DNA of 64,000 nucleotides from Methylococcus sp. Mc7 (GTDB lineage: Bacteria; Pseudomonadota; Gammaproteobacteria; Methylococcales; Methylococcaceae): NCBI RefSeq assembly GCF_019285515.1, contig NZ_CP079095.1, positions 2,133,501 to 2,197,500 on the forward strand, in the 5' to 3' direction. The notes beneath the pieces are model-generated. The model was not told the origin of the DNA, ran no database searches, and saw only the letters and a list, made by a program, of their open reading frames with translations. Numbering within the stretch: the stretch's first letter is position 1; the number at the start of each line of letters is the position of its first letter. The position numbers and the translations under genes are program-made. Of the stretch, positions 62,383 to 64,000 are shown in pieces.

Positions 62383-62925
62383 TCAGAGGAACCTCGCCAT
62401 CGCCCCGTCGAGCGTGCCTTGGGCATGCATGATCAGGTCGCAGACTTCACGGGCGGCGCCGGCGCCACCGGTCCGGGCGGTCAACCAATGCGCCTGTTCG
62501 GCGGCCAGCGGATGGGCGTCCGCCGTTGCCACGGCAAGGCCCGCGCGCCTGAAGAGGGGGACATCCGGCAAGTCGTCACCCACGTGCGCGACCTGAGTAT
62601 CGGACAGTCCCAGTTCCGCCCGGAGCCGGCCGAAGGCTTCGAGCTTGTCGTCGAAGCCCTGAAAACAGTACCTGACGCCTAGGCTCTCCATGCGGCGCCG
62701 TACGATCTCGGATTTGCGGCCGGAAATCACCGCGACCTCGACACCGCTTTCCCGCAGCAGCTTGATGCCGAGGCCGTCCCGGGTGTGGAAGGCCTTGTAT
62801 TCGCTCCCCTGGAGATCGAAGAACAAGGTGCCGTCGGTCAGCACGCCGTCGACGTCGAAAATCGCAAGGCGGATGGCCGCGGCGCGGGCCAGGACGTCCT
62901 GGCTTGCTTCGAATGGGCGTTTCAT
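62383..62925 (-). CDS. kdsC: 3-deoxy-D-manno-octulosonate 8-phosphate phosphatase
   Basis: 180 residues. HAD fold: FDVDGVLTDGTLFFD (nucleophile Asp), AVISGRKSEIVRRR and AHVGDDLPDVPLFRRAGLAVATADA. It dephosphorylates Kdo-8-phosphate to Kdo for LPS inner core synthesis. KdsD, encoded just upstream, makes the precursor arabinose 5-phosphate, so the pair belongs to one pathway. Confidence 0.93.
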   Translation of the reverse strand: MKRPFEASQDVLARAAAIRLAIFDVDGVLTDGTLFFDLQGSEYKAFHTRDGLGIKLLRESGVEVAVISGRKSEIVRRRMESLGVRYCFQGFDDKLEAFGRLRAELGLSDTQVAHVGDDLPDVPLFRRAGLAVATADAHPLAAEQAHWLTARTGGAGAAREVCDLIMHAQGTLDGAMARFL

Positions 62926-62965
62926 GGGCGGTGCCGGGCAGGGCATCGGCGTTCGCGCGAATCGC

Positions 62966-63958
62966 TCACAACACCCCCGCCCGCAGGAGATCGTGCATGT
63001 TGATCGCCCCGACCAGCCGCCCGTTTTCCACGACCGGCAGGGCGTTGATCCGTTTCTGTTCCATGATCCGGACGGCTTCGGCGGCGAGCAGGCTGCTTTC
63101 GACGGTCACGCAAGGCCGGGTCATCACGGCGGCGATCGGGGTCGCATGGATATCCTGCGCCCTTTCCAGCAGGCGGCGCAGATCGCCGTCCGTGAATACG
63201 CCTTGAACCGTGCCGGCGCCGTCGACGACCGCCGTCATGCCGAGCTTCTTCGCCGTCATTTCCAGCAGCGCATCCCGCACGCGGGCCTCGAGGCCGACGA
63301 AAGGCGTGTCGCCGCCCGTATGCATGATGTCGCGGACGAAGGTCAAGAGGCGTCTGCCGAGGCTGCCGCCGGGATGGGAAAACGCGAAATCCTCCCGCGT
63401 GAAGCCACGCGCCTCGAGCAGCGCCACGGCCAAGGCGTCGCCCATGGCCAGCGTGGCCGTGGTGCTCGAGGTCGGCGCCAGCCCCAGCGGACAGGCTTCC
63501 TCTCGGACGCCGGTGTCGAGGTGGATGCTGGACTGGCGGGCGAGCGTGGAAAGGCTGTTGCCCGTCAAGGCGATCAGCGGAATCCCCAGCCGTTTTATCA
63601 GCGGCAATATGGTCAGAAGCTCTGCCGTTTCGCCGGAATTGGACAGCGCCAGCACGACATCGTTGCGGGTGATCATGCCCAGATCGCCGTGGCAGGCCTC
63701 TCCGGGATTGACGAAGAACGCCGGAGTGCCGGTGCTGGCGAGCGTCGACGCTATTTTCCCACCGATATGGCCGGACTTGCCCATGCCTGTGACGACCACG
63801 CGGCCACGGCAAGCGAGAATCAGCCGGCAACCGGCGGCGAAGTTCGAGTCGATGCGGTCGGCCAGGGCGCTGATCGCGGCAGCCTCGGTGTTGATCACGT
63901 TGACGCCGAGCGCGCAGAGCGTGCGGTCGTCGAACGTCGGATGCTGTGGGTTCCCCAT
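62966..63958 (-). CDS. kdsD: Arabinose-5-phosphate isomerase
   Basis: 330 residues. The SIS domain (about 40-180) has [24 protein letters not shown] and [10 protein letters not shown], and two CBS domains (about 205-330) follow. The enzyme converts ribulose 5-phosphate to arabinose 5-phosphate, the first committed step of Kdo synthesis. It begins the kdsD-kdsC-lptC-lptA-lptB-rpoN-hpf run on the minus strand. Confidence 0.94.
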   Translation of the reverse strand: MGNPQHPTFDDRTLCALGVNVINTEAAAISALADRIDSNFAAGCRLILACRGRVVVTGMGKSGHIGGKIASTLASTGTPAFFVNPGEACHGDLGMITRNDVVLALSNSGETAELLTILPLIKRLGIPLIALTGNSLSTLARQSSIHLDTGVREEACPLGLAPTSSTTATLAMGDALAVALLEARGFTREDFAFSHPGGSLGRRLLTFVRDIMHTGGDTPFVGLEARVRDALLEMTAKKLGMTAVVDGAGTVQGVFTDGDLRRLLERAQDIHATPIAAVMTRPCVTVESSLLAAEAVRIMEQKRINALPVVENGRLVGAINMHDLLRAGVL

Positions 63959-64000
63959 GAATGGTGATATTTGCTGCGTGCGTCAGGAATTATGCCATAT

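Overview
The window is about 64 kb of GC-rich gammaproteobacterial chromosome. Several markers suggest a methanotroph close to Methylococcus: a hopanoid C-3 methylase (HpnR, 56039-57589), late cobalamin genes (cobU-cobT-cobC-cobS), a kdsD-kdsC-lptC-lptA-lptB-rpoN-hpf-rapZ cluster, and several c-di-GMP proteins. The taxonomic statement is an inference from gene content. No rRNA, tRNA or CRISPR array was seen.

Layout. 1-5200: the 3' end of a divergent metK, an unusual P-type ATPase lacking several hallmark motifs, then a cache-HAMP membrane sensor, a MinD-like ATPase and a small winged-helix protein in a row. 5232-11147: a porin with two lipoproteins, a CHASE-GGDEF protein, two secreted cysteine-rich proteins and a YfhL-type ferredoxin. 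11374-20540: a CBS-GGDEF-EAL protein, cobUTCS, and a convergent MoxR/DUF58/transglutaminase set split by a lone nucleotidyltransferase gene and a small repeat. 20675-30814: lipoproteins, a GT39 glycosyltransferase followed by an asparagine synthase, a RelE-like fragment, a candidate toxin/immunity pair, pxpB-pxpC-pxpA and a two-gene unit of unknown function. 31291-41521: a secreted protein, a lipoprotein amidohydrolase, two methyltransferases, an aldo/keto reductase, vapBC, and a SWIM/SNF2 helicase pair.

41653-47852 is the accessory core. It is a decayed chromosomal integron: a full-length IntI-type integrase on the minus strand, an attI-like core, a SRPBCC cassette with a complete attC, an unknown cassette with a broken attC, an IS21-type end fragment, and RAYT-derived repeats (two near-identical 396-bp copies plus a partial third). 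The two full copies bracket a RES/Xre toxin-antitoxin pair and a creD 3' remnant with its own terminator. A brnT(frameshifted)-brnA cassette follows, whose attC is cut by an IS5-family element. On its other side that IS abuts the first codons of a different SRPBCC gene, so it sits at a deletion junction.

47862-63958 is mostly conserved housekeeping on the minus strand: an epimerase, pterin dehydratase, NnrU, glycerol kinase, LysE exporter, GFA protein, HxlR-FabF pair, hpnR, and the RapZ/HPF/RpoN/LPS-transport/Kdo cluster. CobUTCS (nucleotide-loop assembly) and HpnR (a B12-type radical SAM methylase) are a plausible functional link between distant parts of the window.
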